Source: a bacterium (GTDB lineage Bacteria > Planctomycetota > Planctomycetia > Planctomycetales > Planctomycetaceae). Taken from it: a stretch of 64,000 bases of DNA. The DNA lies in NCBI GenBank assembly GCA_016125225.1, contig WGME01000009.1, positions 62,001-126,000 of the forward strand, read 5' to 3'. Positions 18,746 to 28,978 of this stretch are shown piece by piece. A program made the position numbers and the translations under genes. Every line of letters starts with the position of its first letter. The first letter of the stretch is position 1. A model generated the notes under the pieces. It was not told where the DNA came from and searched no databases. It was given only the letters and a program-made list of their open reading frames with translations.

Positions 18746-19969
18746 TCAGTCGACTTGTCGGAACCGCCACCAGCCGCCGGCAAAGAAGACCGTGGCGAAG
18801 CCCAGCAGCACGAAGCAATGATCGATCACCAAGATGGAATCGACACTGTCGTGGGTCAGCACGGCATCAAAGGCCCGGAGCGACCAGGCATGCGGCGTGG
18901 CCAGGCTGAGGGTTTTCATCAGGTCGGGTAGCCAGGCCCGCGGAATGAAGCAACCGCTGATGCCGCCGAGAATCAGGACCAGCGAAGTCCCAAACGCGGA
19001 CACCTGCTGATCGGTCCGCACCCACGCGGCGAGCATCAGCCCTAACGACGTGGCTGCCGCGGACGTGCAGAGAATCACGGGGATCAGGTAAATCGGTTCC
19101 GGTCCCCACGACATATCGAACAGCAATCGACCACTGAGAAACAGCAATGACGTTTGAACAATCGATGCCAGATAGAACGGCAGCGTTTTGCCCACCAGCA
19201 CGGCGACCGGCGGAATTGGGGCGAGTTGCAACCGTCGCAGCGTCCCCATTTCGCGTTCCGCAATGAACGAACGGGCCATGATATTGATCAGGAAGAAGAC
19301 GAACATCACCGTGAAGCCCGGCACCAGGAAACGGTAGACGACATTGCCCGATGAACTCGGTTTCGTTGCTGGAGTCGTCGCTGTTGCTGCATGCGCATCC
19401 TCCGTGGCTGCGGTTTCTTCTTCCGGCTCAGGCAGATAAGGCCGGAATAAAGCATTCCGAGCGGCCACTTCCGGAAAGATCGTGCGGTAAATTTCCCCGA
19501 ACAGGAAGTACTTGATCAGATCACCTTCGGCGAGGGTCGGCCGGACATCGAGTTTCAGGTCGACAACTTCCGGACCAGTGGCAAGCCCGCCCGCATTTCC
19601 GCCCATCATGTCGCGCATGTTGAGTTCATCAACGCGTTCAGTGAATTGCGGTCCAATGGTCAACACTGCCGAGATGTGTTCCTTCGTATCTGTCGCGTCG
19701 ACGGCTGCCTGATTCGCAAACGTCAGCACTTCAAGATCCTGGTGCTTCTTCAGATTCCGAATGACGAGTTCAGAAAGCTCCGACTCGTTCCCATCGATGA
19801 TCGCAATCCGATAGGTATCCGGGTTCTGCTTGGTGGTCAGGAACTGTCCGGTCGACATTCCGAGAATGGCAATGAACAGCAATGGCAACAACAACAGCAG
19901 GACCAGTGCCCGCTTGTCGAGCACCAGCAGCTTCAGGTCCTTACAGGTGATGTCCCAGGCTCCGAGCAT
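18746..19969 (-). CDS. ABC-2 type exporter permease (YhaP/NatB-like)
   Basis: The 407-residue protein has the classical layout: one N-terminal helix (KRALVLLLLLPLLFIAILG), a large extracytoplasmic domain of about 170 residues with an Ala/Thr-rich stretch, and five C-terminal helices (VPGFTVMFVFFLINI, SIVQTSLLFLSGRL, PVILCTSAAATSLGL, GTSLVLILGGISGC, LLGFATVFFAGGWW). The motif AEREMGTLRRLQLAPI after the second helix is the conserved ABC-2 cytoplasmic loop. It follows the ATPase gene by only four bases, so together they form a two-gene exporter of the kind annotated for drugs, sodium or lipid substrates. The substrate cannot be read from sequence. Confidence 0.9.
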   Translation of the reverse strand: MLGAWDITCKDLKLLVLDKRALVLLLLLPLLFIAILGMSTGQFLTTKQNPDTYRIAIIDGNESELSELVIRNLKKHQDLEVLTFANQAAVDATDTKEHISAVLTIGPQFTERVDELNMRDMMGGNAGGLATGPEVVDLKLDVRPTLAEGDLIKYFLFGEIYRTIFPEVAARNALFRPYLPEPEEETAATEDAHAATATTPATKPSSSGNVVYRFLVPGFTVMFVFFLINIMARSFIAEREMGTLRRLQLAPIPPVAVLVGKTLPFYLASIVQTSLLFLSGRLLFDMSWGPEPIYLIPVILCTSAAATSLGLMLAAWVRTDQQVSAFGTSLVLILGGISGCFIPRAWLPDLMKTLSLATPHAWSLRAFDAVLTHDSVDSILVIDHCFVLLGFATVFFAGGWWRFRQVD

Positions 19970-19973
19970 GCCG

Positions 19974-20942
19974 TCAGTCCCTTAAGCGATGCCCCGTCAA
20001 TTGCAGGAAGAGTCGTTCGAGATTCGTCTGCTGTGTTTCGATTCGGTCGACATGCACGCCGGCCTTATCGAGCCGCGTGAGAACTTCCCGCAACACTTCT
20101 CCGCGATCGCCAGAAGAAGCCGGAATGATGACGGTCTGTTCGCCCTCCTGCGGGTGAACGATGTTCGCGAGATCGGTCAGTTGCCCGTTCAGTTTGGGAC
20201 CGGTGACCGTGAGATGCAGGTCGGCCGACATTCCCGACAGCAACGTGTCGATCTTATCAAACGCGAGCATGCGACCATGATCGATGATCGCCACACGTTG
20301 ACACAGCGCTTCCACTTCTTCCATGTAATGGCTGGCATAAATCACGCCCACACCATCAGCGGCGACCGCTCGAATGCAATCCATCAGATGGGACCGCGAT
20401 TGCGGATCGACACCCACCGTGGGTTCATCGAGAATCACAATCCGTGGACCGTGGATGAGTGCGATCGCAAAGTTCAAACGGCGTTTCATACCACCGGAGT
20501 ATTCTCGCGCAGCCCGCTTGCCGGCTTCAATCAGGCCGACTTGCTCGAGCAGATGCTGGCAGCGTTCTTCGAGCAGGTTGCCGCGAATGCCATAAAGTTT
20601 GCCGAAGAACCGCAGGTTCTCCCAAGCATTCAATTCGGGATACAACGCGAGTTCTTGCGGGACAACACCCAGCGATTGCCGCTGGATGGGGTCTTGCGGA
20701 TTGAAGACTTCCCCATCGACGAGAACTTCCCCCGCATCGGGCGTGAGGAGTCCAGCGATCATCAGCATAGTGGTCGATTTGCCCGCCCCATTGGGGCCCA
20801 GCAAACCCAGCACTTCACCGCCGCTGAGCTCGAAGCTCACATCAGCGACAGCCAGATGGCTGCCGTAGCTCTTTTTCAGGTGGCGGACTTCAAGCAACGG
20901 CACGTTGATCAGCTTTCGGGACGTCTCACCAGGTTGGCCCAT
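19974..20942 (-). CDS. ABC exporter ATP-binding protein
   Basis: 322 residues from the ATG at 20942 (MGQPGETSRKLIN). The frame can start at 20966, but the shorter start is more likely. It is a single-domain ATPase with Walker A GPNGAGKSTT, signature YSGGMKRRLNFAIALI (SGG form of the drug/Na exporter group), Walker B RIVILDEPTVGVDP and switch His in IYASHYMEEVE. The C-terminal extra domain (about 80 residues) ends with RIETQQTNLERLFLQLTG, the usual CcmA-like tail. It is cotranscribed with the permease four bases downstream. Lone exporter pairs of this type are common in planctomycetes. Confidence 0.93.
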   Translation of the reverse strand: MGQPGETSRKLINVPLLEVRHLKKSYGSHLAVADVSFELSGGEVLGLLGPNGAGKSTTMLMIAGLLTPDAGEVLVDGEVFNPQDPIQRQSLGVVPQELALYPELNAWENLRFFGKLYGIRGNLLEERCQHLLEQVGLIEAGKRAAREYSGGMKRRLNFAIALIHGPRIVILDEPTVGVDPQSRSHLMDCIRAVAADGVGVIYASHYMEEVEALCQRVAIIDHGRMLAFDKIDTLLSGMSADLHLTVTGPKLNGQLTDLANIVHPQEGEQTVIIPASSGDRGEVLREVLTRLDKAGVHVDRIETQQTNLERLFLQLTGHRLRD

Positions 20943-20985
20943 CGTGCGGACAATACCGCAACACACGTGCCAACGGAGTTCGCCG

Positions 20986-21717
20986 TTAGCTTATCAAGGC
21001 GTAGTGCAACAGGGCACCCATGATCATCGCCGTTGCACCCACTCGCAGATTATCGTTAATTCGCGACGGCACAGATTCTGCCAAAGCTGCCACTAAAGTC
21101 GACCCAAACCCACAGGCCAACGCAATCAGCCAAGTCGTCCCAGGTCGGCACTCTCCCCAGAACGCGGCGGAAGCCAACGGGCCGCCGATCAGCACAAAGC
21201 ACATCAGGCCGGTGATCGTCTTCTTGGGATTCCAGGGCAACCGGCGACCGCCGAAGGTCATGCCACACAACGTTGCCGAGCCATCACCAAATGCGAGGAT
21301 GGTCAACGTCATCATGCCAATCTCTTCCCAACCGTGGAAGACCCACAGACCGACGATGATCGGGAAGGCATAACCAAGAACGGAAGAGCGGCCATCCGCT
21401 TCACCCGGGCGGGCAAACGATGAGAATCGATAGAGGGCGGTGCCCACAATCAAAACCGTGATGCCGATGACCACGTCGGTAATGATCGGTCCCCACGGAT
21501 CGGTATGCGGGATGCCCCAGAGGATGAAGGGAAACAGACCGGGCAGCATGTGCAGCATCCGGCGGCGGACTTCTTCCGTCTCCATCACTCGCGGTGCCGC
21601 GACCGAGGAATAGACTTCCGTCAAAGGCGCCGACATCCCACCGGGGTGGACCGCAGACACGGAGTTCAATGTTCCGGCTGCCTGGCCGTCGAGCGCACTA
21701 TTGAGCATGGAACTCAT
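20986..21717 (-). CDS. phytol/dolichol kinase-like membrane protein
   Basis: The 243-residue protein has a short polar N-terminus and six or so hydrophobic segments. The motif LAFGDGSATLCGMTFGGRRLP, then PKKTITGLMCFVLIG and AALAESVPSRINDNLRVG, is the CTP-dependent lipid-kinase signature shared by SEC59/VTE5 and related prenol kinases (GDGxA..xG; KTxxG; E.....DN). It probably phosphorylates an isoprenoid alcohol or a diacylglycerol-like lipid. The start at 21717 is uncertain, since internal Met codons at residues 28 and 45 could serve. It lies 43 bases upstream of the exporter ATPase gene on the same strand. Confidence 0.72.
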   Translation of the reverse strand: MSSMLNSALDGQAAGTLNSVSAVHPGGMSAPLTEVYSSVAAPRVMETEEVRRRMLHMLPGLFPFILWGIPHTDPWGPIITDVVIGITVLIVGTALYRFSSFARPGEADGRSSVLGYAFPIIVGLWVFHGWEEIGMMTLTILAFGDGSATLCGMTFGGRRLPWNPKKTITGLMCFVLIGGPLASAAFWGECRPGTTWLIALACGFGSTLVAALAESVPSRINDNLRVGATAMIMGALLHYALIS

Positions 21718-22139
21718 CCCCCGGTTTACTGGTGGTGTCGCCGCGTGATTTTCGGCACGGCATCTTTCCGCAGCGAAGCAGTCGCTGGCAGGCGATTGAG
21801 ACGCTTCATCGGCACAACCGGCCGATCTGCTTCCTCAAGAAAATCGTGTGCCGCAAGAACCCTATGCCGGGCACGACTCTCCTTCCCGGCAAGAGGCCGA
21901 CATGCGGCAGCCACCGTAGATCCGTTACAACCGATTCCCACGGACTCGCAGACAAAGTCCGTGGTTCAATTCACGAACAGAATTCGTGCCGCCGTGGAAG
22001 AAAAATGATCGCGGAGAATTCCGGGAAATGAAGCCTATTTGCTCATCAGATCCGGTCGCTGAGCCCCCAACTTGGCCGCTGAAACGCCAGTCTCGGTGAA
22101 AATCAATCGGCTGATGCAAAGAGACTCAGCCGCGGGGCA
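21718..22139. other. 422-bp gap, no feature seen
   Basis: This stretch between the prenol-kinase-like gene and the PQQ gene has only short overlapping frames without domain content. I see no hairpin or promoter worth calling, apart from its being upstream of the prenol-kinase gene. It could hold a decayed gene. Confidence 0.5.
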
Positions 22140-23462
22140 CTACCGAGCAGGATTCGCGAGACAATACAGCAAGTCTTCCCGACGCCCGCCGGCATCGCTT
22201 GAGACGCGGAGGAAGAGTTGATTCTGACTGACGGCCGGGCTGGCAAAACCCTCGTTGCCTAGCTGATTCTCAGCCACCAGTTCAAACCCCTTGGGATCAG
22301 CCTTGAAGACCGTGGTCTTGCCCGACATATCGGTCACGTAAATGTTGTCTCCCACCAGCAACGGCGAGGCACGAAACTTCCCCCCCACGCGATGCTTCCA
22401 GGTTTCTTGTCCGTTCGTGGCATTCAGACACCGGGCAATGCCATCGTCCTGCATCAGATACAGAAAACCATTGGCCGCAAGAAGCGACGGGACATAACAT
22501 TTCTCCTTGGCCCGCCACAAAACCTTTCCAGTCCCATCGACGGCCAGCGTCTCGGCTCCGGGATAGCCACCACTGACAATCACGGCATCATCCGCGACCA
22601 CGGGAGTTCCCACGGTCGATTCTGTAGGGCCATTAACCGACCAGAGTTCTTCGCCCGTCAGTGGATCATACGAGATCACCTTCTGACACCCGCAGATCAC
22701 GGCCTGATCGCGGCCATTCAAGGTGACCACGCGCGGTGAGGCATACGAGGCATTGTTCGGTCGTTTCCGACGCCAGACGATATGCCCCGTCGAGCGATCC
22801 AGACCTGCGATGAAGCCCCCCTCTTCGTGATCAGCCGCAAGGATCACGAGTGACTGATAAACCACGGGAGAAGCCGAGTATCCAAATCGCGAACGGAAGC
22901 CACCGACTTCCTGCCGCCAGAGTTCTTCGCCTTCCAGAGTGAGTGCCGAACACCAGATGCGACGGTCATTGAGGAACAGGGCGAACAAGCGTTCGCCGTC
23001 GCTGGCCAGAGTGCTCGATGCCTGGGTGTTTTCATTGTGCATGGCCTGCTCAAACCCACCTTGAAAGATGACGGTTTGCCAGATCCATTTCCCGTTGGCT
23101 CGGTTGACCGCGAGCACCGATTGCTTCTGGGCGGCGTCATCGGCGGTTTCCAGATAAATGCGGTCGCCGAGAATGATGGGGCTGGAATGTCCGCGACCGG
23201 GCAACTTCGACTTCCAGACCACATTCTCGGTTTCGGTCCAGTTGGTGGGCACCGCACTGGCAGAGGCGATGCCATCGTGATTCAGTCCCCGCCAACCGGG
23301 CCAGTCGCCCGAGGAAAAATGCGGAGCCGGCAGACTCGCGGCAGGTGTTCCCTGCACATCGGTCACCACCTGGATGTTCGTGGTTTGAGGAATGGGCGGA
23401 CGACCGCAACCGAATCCACACATCGTCAGCAGGAGGGTACAACTCGCGACGAGCCCACGCAT
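22140..23462 (-). CDS. PQQ-like beta-propeller repeat lipoprotein
   Basis: 440 residues from the ATG at 23462, chosen because GAAGG lies eight bases upstream. The N-terminus MRGLVASCTLLLTMCGFGCG is a hydrophobic signal with Cys15 and Cys19 as possible lipidation sites, though neither fits the lipobox perfectly. Then comes SGDWPGWRGLNHDGIA, the conserved start of planctomycete outer-membrane-type PQQ propellers. Repeated blades follow (ILGDRIYLETAD, LLVGDNIYVTDM, GQETWKHRVGG, GEELWSVNGPT). Planctomycete genomes carry many such paralogues, generally without a bound PQQ cofactor being shown. It follows the amidotransferase-like gene by 53 bases on the same strand. Confidence 0.88.
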   Translation of the reverse strand: MRGLVASCTLLLTMCGFGCGRPPIPQTTNIQVVTDVQGTPAASLPAPHFSSGDWPGWRGLNHDGIASASAVPTNWTETENVVWKSKLPGRGHSSPIILGDRIYLETADDAAQKQSVLAVNRANGKWIWQTVIFQGGFEQAMHNENTQASSTLASDGERLFALFLNDRRIWCSALTLEGEELWRQEVGGFRSRFGYSASPVVYQSLVILAADHEEGGFIAGLDRSTGHIVWRRKRPNNASYASPRVVTLNGRDQAVICGCQKVISYDPLTGEELWSVNGPTESTVGTPVVADDAVIVSGGYPGAETLAVDGTGKVLWRAKEKCYVPSLLAANGFLYLMQDDGIARCLNATNGQETWKHRVGGKFRASPLLVGDNIYVTDMSGKTTVFKADPKGFELVAENQLGNEGFASPAVSQNQLFLRVSSDAGGRREDLLYCLANPAR

Positions 23463-23515
23463 CGTGAAGACCTTCTTTGCCAAGTTCGTCAACAGAACCA
23501 TGATCGCAGAGAGAC

Positions 23516-24292
23516 TCAGGAATTTGACCTGTCGAGCCGCCCTGCCCACCCGAGCAGTTGCTGCCAGAACTGAGCATACCAGTTTCCGACTTCAATCGCA
23601 GGCGCACCGGCTGCCTGGGCGGTCACACGCTGGTCGCCCCAATCGACGAAGCCGCCCACCCAATGCGGAGCGATGTCCGACAGGAACGTCACCACCCGGC
23701 CTTGACCGAAGGACTGCACCGCCAGACCGCATGAGGCCGAGATCTGTTGCGCGGTCAGTTCGCCAGTCTCAGAAACCTGGCAGTGGCCGAACTGGCGAAT
23801 CGTCAGTAACTGTTGCGCCGCTGTCGGGACCACACGATTCCAACCGCCCACTGTCGGCGGATGCAGAGTCCACGGCAACGACCGCGTGATGGGATGTATC
23901 GCGGCAGCGGCCTCGGCCGTCAACAAGGCAGGCGACGAACTGTTGCAACGATCGTCGGTCGTGGAAATCTCAACTCCCAGATTCTGGCCAATTGGGGTCT
24001 GATCCCAATCGCCACCCAATCCATGGAACGATTCCCAGCCGCCAATCATGATCAGTCCGGCACCCGCTTCGACGTGTTGGACAATCTGATGCTGCAACTC
24101 GGGCTTGGCCTGCATGGCCGGGTAATCACTAAAAATGTAGAGTCGCCGGGGATGGGTGATGGAATAGTACGTCAACGGGATGTGGCTGGGGACATAGTCA
24201 AAAGACCACCCGGCATGGTCCATCAATCCCGCGAGATAACACGCGGCTCCAGAGAGTTCCGTGTCCCCACAGTACAAAATCTCAGCAGTCAT
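23516..24292 (-). CDS. glutamine-amidotransferase-like protein (ThuA-like type I fold)
   Basis: The 258-residue protein begins MTAEILYCGDTELSGAACYLAGLM and includes LYIFSDYPAMQ and GAGLIMIGGWESFHGLGGDW, matching planctomycete proteins annotated as putative glutamine amidotransferases with a class I GAT/ThuA fold. I see no canonical GAT nucleophile motif (GxCxG), so catalysis is doubtful. The C-terminal half has GQGRVVTFLSDIAPHWVGGFVDW, typical of ThuA-like proteins. There is no signal peptide, so it is probably cytoplasmic. It shares a likely operon with the downstream PQQ propeller gene. Confidence 0.7.
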   Translation of the reverse strand: MTAEILYCGDTELSGAACYLAGLMDHAGWSFDYVPSHIPLTYYSITHPRRLYIFSDYPAMQAKPELQHQIVQHVEAGAGLIMIGGWESFHGLGGDWDQTPIGQNLGVEISTTDDRCNSSSPALLTAEAAAAIHPITRSLPWTLHPPTVGGWNRVVPTAAQQLLTIRQFGHCQVSETGELTAQQISASCGLAVQSFGQGRVVTFLSDIAPHWVGGFVDWGDQRVTAQAAGAPAIEVGNWYAQFWQQLLGWAGRLDRSNS

Positions 24293-24661
24293 AGTCGTTC
24301 AGTTCTCACTCGGTCACAAATGAACGGACAGAAACAGGCAGGCCAGTCGATGCGATCACCAGCGTTTCAAGTGCTATCACCTTCGCTGCCGAACATCATA
24401 ACCCGATCGACCTGCTCTCCGCAGTCGTTCACGTGACGATGCGGCCGTTCCGTTCAGAGGATTCCGGAAGGTTCGCAAAGCCTTCCTACCCCGTTCTGTG
24501 GCACAGTTCTGGGCTGTCCGGTTGACCGGCACGCGGTTGCGGCATAAAGTTCAGCGTGCTGTGCTCCGTATTCGAAGTGATAATCTTGCTGTAACCGTCG
24601 GGCGGACATCAGGTTATCGAGCAGCGGTGAGAGTCGTTTGCAGTCAAGGTGAAACCTGTCG
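24293..24661. other. divergent gap upstream of ftsH, 369 bp
   Basis: The promoter region for ftsH (plus) and the amidotransferase-like gene (minus). I see a short GGAAGG/CCTTCC hairpin at 24466-24486, no T-run and no clear promoter hexamers. No small gene stands out. Confidence 0.5.
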
Positions 24662-26698
24662 ATGTCGAACTCTGATCCCAGTTCCAGCAGTGATGACACC
24701 AACGAACCGGGTGCACGCAAGCCCTCGACACCCCGCCGACCTGAACGCGGATCATCCGGAAATCTCTTCTGGTACCTGTTAATCGGGATCTTCCTCGCCG
24801 CGCTGGCATTCTCCTTCGGCAGCCGCGCGCGTCGCGGCGTGGAACTGGAATTCAGCAAGTTCAAAGAGCAATTGAAAGATGGCACGCTTAACAAGACGAA
24901 TGTCATCGGTCTGAAGTTCGAGCAGGGCCGCATCACCTATAAAGACAAAGCGGCCGATGCCAGCAGCAAATCGACTCCCACCACGTACTATGTGAACGTG
25001 GTCTGGATCTCCGACGGGGGACGCGAAAACCTTGAATCGCTTCTCGAAGAGAAGGGGATTTCCTACGACAGCGGCGACATCCCTGCCGAGTGGCTGCCCA
25101 TCATTTACATGGTGCTGATGGTCGGCCTGATGGTCGCTTTCCTGGTCTTCATCTTCCGACGGATGGGCGGGCCGGGAGCGGCAATGTCGTTCGGCCGCAG
25201 TCGCGGTAAGTTCTATGCACAAGAAGACTTAGGGGTCACATTCAACGATGTGGCGGGCATCGACGAAGCCGTCGAAGAGCTGCGCGAAATCGTCGAATTC
25301 CTGCGGAATCCCGGCAAGTATCAGGCACTCGGCGGCCGCATTCCCCGTGGTGTGCTGCTCGTCGGTCCCCCCGGTACGGGCAAGACCTTGCTGGCCAAAG
25401 CGGTCGCGGGTGAAGCAGGTGTCCCGTTCTTCGGGCTCTCGGGTTCCGACTTCGTTGAAATGTTCGTCGGCGTCGGTGCGGCCCGCGTACGGGACATGTT
25501 CCAACAGGCGGCTCAGAAGTCGCCCGCGATTATCTTCATCGACGAACTGGATGCCCTCGGCAAGGTACGCGGCAGTGGGATGCCCGGCGGACATGATGAA
25601 CGCGAGCAAACGTTGAATGCCCTGCTCGTTGAAATGGACGGGTTCTCATCCGATCAAAGCGTGATTGTGATGGGTGCGACCAACCGTCCGGAAACGCTCG
25701 ATCCGGCTTTGATGCGGCCTGGTCGTTTTGACCGGCACGTGCTCGTGGATCGCCCCGATATCAACGGCCGCGAAGCCATTCTCAAAGTCCATGCGGGCAA
25801 GGTGAAACTCGACGACAATGTCGATCTGAAACACATCGCCCGGCTGACGCCCGGTTTCGTCGGAGCAGACCTCGCGAACCTCGTGAATGAAGCGGCCTTG
25901 CTTGCCGCTCGCAATAACAAAACCCGCGTGGGGATGAAGGAATTCGAAGAAGGCATCGAACGCGTGGTCGCCGGTCTCGAAAAGCAGAACCGCATCATCA
26001 GCGAAGATGAAAAGCAACGGGTCGCTTATCACGAAATTGGTCATGCCCTCGTGGCCTGCACCCTGCCTCATGTCGACCCGGTGCATAAAGTCTCGATCAT
26101 TCCCCGCGGCCTTGGTGCCTTGGGCTACACACTGCAGCGGCCGGAAGAAGACCGCATGCTGATCACCAAGACCGAAATCCAGAACCGCATTTGCGTGCTG
26201 CTCGGCGGCATCGCAGCGGAAGAAATTGTCTATGGCGAGAACAGCACCGGAGCCTCGAACGATCTGCAACGTGCGACCGACCTCGCGCGCCGCATGATTA
26301 CCGAGTTCGGCATGAGCGCCAGCCTCGGCCGCGTCCATTACAGTGAAACCACCCGCTCGCCGTTCCTGGGGAATGTGCAGAGCACCGGCGAACATGTTCA
26401 CAGCGAGGTCACGATCCGCGAGATCGACATCGAAATCAAGCGGATCATCGATGCCTGCTACGAAATCGCCCATGCGATTCTCTCACAACGCCGCGAAGCC
26501 ATGGAACACCTCACACGAGAGCTTCGTGAGAAGGAAGTGATGGACGCCTCGCAGATCAAGATCGTGCTCGATCAGTACAAGTCCGGACCTGAACTGGCGA
26601 CCTGGTCTTCGGCGACATCCCGACCCAACCCGCCTACTTTCCAACCGCGCATGCAAGAACCGCCGAGCAGTGAGATCGAATCAAGCCAGATCGGTTGA
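24662..26698 (+). CDS. ftsH: ATP-dependent zinc metalloprotease FtsH
   Basis: The 678-residue protein has the full FtsH architecture. After a charged N-terminus (1-33) come the first membrane helix about 34-52, a periplasmic domain (to about 143) and the second helix about 144-165. The AAA+ module carries Walker A GPPGTGKT at 235-242, Walker [12 protein letters not shown] near 290-300 (the family usually has IDEIDAVG) and the second region of homology [20 protein letters not shown]. The M41 zinc motif HEIGH is at 457-461. It degrades misfolded membrane and regulatory proteins. The N-terminal extension before the first helix is rich in Ser, Asp and Pro, longer than in E. coli. No linked tilS or folate gene was seen. 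Confidence 0.97.
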   Translation: MSNSDPSSSSDDTNEPGARKPSTPRRPERGSSGNLFWYLLIGIFLAALAFSFGSRARRGVELEFSKFKEQLKDGTLNKTNVIGLKFEQGRITYKDKAADASSKSTPTTYYVNVVWISDGGRENLESLLEEKGISYDSGDIPAEWLPIIYMVLMVGLMVAFLVFIFRRMGGPGAAMSFGRSRGKFYAQEDLGVTFNDVAGIDEAVEELREIVEFLRNPGKYQALGGRIPRGVLLVGPPGTGKTLLAKAVAGEAGVPFFGLSGSDFVEMFVGVGAARVRDMFQQAAQKSPAIIFIDELDALGKVRGSGMPGGHDEREQTLNALLVEMDGFSSDQSVIVMGATNRPETLDPALMRPGRFDRHVLVDRPDINGREAILKVHAGKVKLDDNVDLKHIARLTPGFVGADLANLVNEAALLAARNNKTRVGMKEFEEGIERVVAGLEKQNRIISEDEKQRVAYHEIGHALVACTLPHVDPVHKVSIIPRGLGALGYTLQRPEEDRMLITKTEIQNRICVLLGGIAAEEIVYGENSTGASNDLQRATDLARRMITEFGMSASLGRVHYSETTRSPFLGNVQSTGEHVHSEVTIREIDIEIKRIIDACYEIAHAILSQRREAMEHLTRELREKEVMDASQIKIVLDQYKSGPELATWSSATSRPNPPTFQPRMQEPPSSEIESSQIG

Positions 26699-26777
26699 GT
26701 TTTGCTCCGTTTCGATTCTGTAGCTTGCCTTTCCAAGACGAGTGGACATAATTCCACATCAAGGGAAGGCACACATC

Positions 26778-27833
26778 ATGCAGCATGGTTCCCGGCTCGA
26801 TCCGGCCAATCGTTTCTTAAGCACCGAGCAGGTGCCCGATTTCGACCATTGGGATGAAGTCTCCGAACCTCATCCGACTTGGTCGGATCGGAAGATCGAG
26901 TATCTGGCCGATACTTCTCGGTCGTTCGTCACCTCCAATGACTCGCCCGACATCCCGTTCCGTTACAGCGCCAATCCTTACCGTGGATGTGCTCACGGTT
27001 GTGCCTACTGCTATGCCCGCAACACTCATGAATATCTGGGCTTGAATGCCGGGCTGGACTTCGAGACGAAAATTTTCGTCAAGCAGCAGGCACCGCAGTT
27101 GTTTCGCGAATTTCTGGCCCGTGATGCCTGGTGTTGCGAACCCATTATTTTTTGTGGGGTGACCGATTGCTACCAGCCTGCCGAGCGGGAATACCGCTTG
27201 ATGCGGCAATGCCTGGAAGTGGCGCTGGAATGCCGTCAGCCCGTGAGCCTCATCACAAAAAATGCCCTCATCGTGCGTGATGTTGATTTGCTGGCCGAGT
27301 TGGCGAAGCTGCAACTCGTGCATGCCCATATTTCGATCAACTCGCTTGACCCGGAACTGGCACGGGTGATGGAGCCGCGGACGAGCATTCCCGCTGCTCG
27401 ATTGCGGGCCGTTAAAGCCCTGTCCGATGCCGGCGTGCCCGTACGTGTCATGGTCGCGCCGATCATTCCGGGTCTCAATGATCACGAAGCCCCGGCGGTG
27501 ATGAAAGCTGTTCGGGAAGCCGGAGCCCTGGATGCCCGCTATGTGATGCTGCGGTTGCCCCTCACCGTGGAACCGGTCTTCCGCGAATGGTTGACTCGCA
27601 CTCAGGGGGCCAAAGCCGAGAAGGTGGAAGGACTGATCCGGCACATGCGGCACGGCGAAATGAGTTCCGCGAACTGGGGCGAACGTATGCGGGGAACCGG
27701 CCCCATCGCCGAGCAGTTCGCGACGATGTTCGCCGTCTTTCGACAGAAGCTGGGTTTTGGCGACTTGCTAAGGCTCGACACCAGCCAGTTCCGTTCGGCT
27801 GTACAGAGCCATGGGCAACTGCGGTTGTTCTGA
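26778..27833 (+). CDS. PA0069 family radical SAM protein
   Basis: 351 residues from the ATG at 26778, preceded by AAGGGAAGG at 26761-26769. The frame could begin at 26742, but this start has a strong ribosome binding site. The radical SAM cluster motif is C71-x3-C75-x2-C78 (CAHGCAYCYARN). The neighbouring NPYRGC and the downstream IFCGVTDCYQPAEREYRLMRQCLEV, SLITKN and HAHISINSLDPELARVMEPR are the hallmarks of the PA0069/SplB-like group, whose substrates are unknown. A DNA lyase role is possible by homology only. It lies 79 bases after ftsH and could share its transcript. Confidence 0.92.
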   Translation: MQHGSRLDPANRFLSTEQVPDFDHWDEVSEPHPTWSDRKIEYLADTSRSFVTSNDSPDIPFRYSANPYRGCAHGCAYCYARNTHEYLGLNAGLDFETKIFVKQQAPQLFREFLARDAWCCEPIIFCGVTDCYQPAEREYRLMRQCLEVALECRQPVSLITKNALIVRDVDLLAELAKLQLVHAHISINSLDPELARVMEPRTSIPAARLRAVKALSDAGVPVRVMVAPIIPGLNDHEAPAVMKAVREAGALDARYVMLRLPLTVEPVFREWLTRTQGAKAEKVEGLIRHMRHGEMSSANWGERMRGTGPIAEQFATMFAVFRQKLGFGDLLRLDTSQFRSAVQSHGQLRLF

Positions 27834-27973
27834 TAGCAAGTGGATGCCTGATTTCCCTGCGATATGCCGCGAAATAAAGTATACAAATATCCTTTATTAC
27901 GAGCAGTCCTTCGATCCGCGGATAGGCCAATAGTTCCGGTATCTGTACAGCAAAAGGATGCACAAGCGCGACC

Positions 27974-28978
27974 ATGTTTGATCATCAACGATTGACAGAA
28001 ATCTGCGAGCGTTTCGGGATTGATCCTGCAGGCTTACGGTTTATCAGTCATTCGCAGAATGCGGTTTACAGTTACGATGGAGCTGCAGGACGAGCTGTTT
28101 TGCGTGTCTCGGTTGATCGTGGCCGTACATTGGCTCAGATAGAAGCCGAGTTGCTCTGGATACGTGATCTTGCCGAACGCGGTTGCCAGGTATGCCAGCC
28201 ACGCCGCTCGTTGCATGGTCGCTGGTGTGAGCACATGGCATTTGAGGATGGCAATTGCTATGCCGTCTTGTTTGATCACGCCCCTGGTCGACAGCTGGAA
28301 CTGAGTGACCTTGACGCTGGGTTTTATCAGAACTTAGGCCGGCTGACCGCTCGACTGCATGCCGCAAGTTTCGATGTTGCCCCGCCAGAGATCACGCTAC
28401 GGGATCGACCTCGCTGGTATGAGTCGCGACTGCTGACGACCGATATCGAGCGATATTGCCCCACGACAGCGACGCCGTTCAAAGGGGCTGTTGCCAGCCT
28501 GATCGCGGAATTGCGTCCCAGCGTGGAACAGGAACTCGGCATTATTCATGGGGATTTGTCACTCTCCAACATCCATCGTGATGGCGATCAACTCTGGCTC
28601 TTTGATTTTGATAACTGCGAAATCGGCTGCATCTGGCAGGACTTCGCGGTGATTCTTTACGACTCGATTTACTGCCGACTGCTGCATCGAGTGCAAGATG
28701 ACCAACTGGCCGATCGTTGTCAGGAATTATCGATGGCATTTCTCCAAGGCTATCAATCCCTGCGACCGTTGAAAGAATTTTCGTCCGAATTGCTTCGTGG
28801 TTTTCTGATTCTTCGTGAAGCCGTCATTTACACCCACTATTGCCGCATACTTGATCCCGCCACACTTACGAATGCGTTTCGTGCGGGCATGGACGAAATG
28901 CGGCGACACGTGGAAACCGGTTCGACTTCGCTCCCAGCGATGGTATTCTCTGGAATTATTGTTCAGACGCGTGAATGA
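27974..28978 (+). CDS. phosphotransferase of the APH/homoserine kinase type
   Basis: The 334-residue protein has a protein-kinase-like small-molecule kinase fold. Its catalytic Brenner motif is IIHGDLSLSNIHRDG (HGD near 192-194), followed by the metal-binding DFD in LWLFDFDNCEIG at 211-213. The N-terminal nucleotide pocket VYSYDGAAGRAVLRVS (about 31-46) carries an Arg in place of the invariant Lys. The substrate may be an aminoglycoside, a sugar or an amino acid; it cannot be read from sequence. The upstream 140-base gap is AT-rich. Its stop overlaps the next gene's ATG by four bases (ATGA), so the pair is coupled. Confidence 0.82.
   Translation: MFDHQRLTEICERFGIDPAGLRFISHSQNAVYSYDGAAGRAVLRVSVDRGRTLAQIEAELLWIRDLAERGCQVCQPRRSLHGRWCEHMAFEDGNCYAVLFDHAPGRQLELSDLDAGFYQNLGRLTARLHAASFDVAPPEITLRDRPRWYESRLLTTDIERYCPTTATPFKGAVASLIAELRPSVEQELGIIHGDLSLSNIHRDGDQLWLFDFDNCEIGCIWQDFAVILYDSIYCRLLHRVQDDQLADRCQELSMAFLQGYQSLRPLKEFSSELLRGFLILREAVIYTHYCRILDPATLTNAFRAGMDEMRRHVETGSTSLPAMVFSGIIVQTRE

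Noticed and set aside
24466-24486. hairpin GGAAGG/CCTTCC upstream of ftsH as terminator
   Set aside because: Only six pairs, a long loop and no T-run; probably chance.
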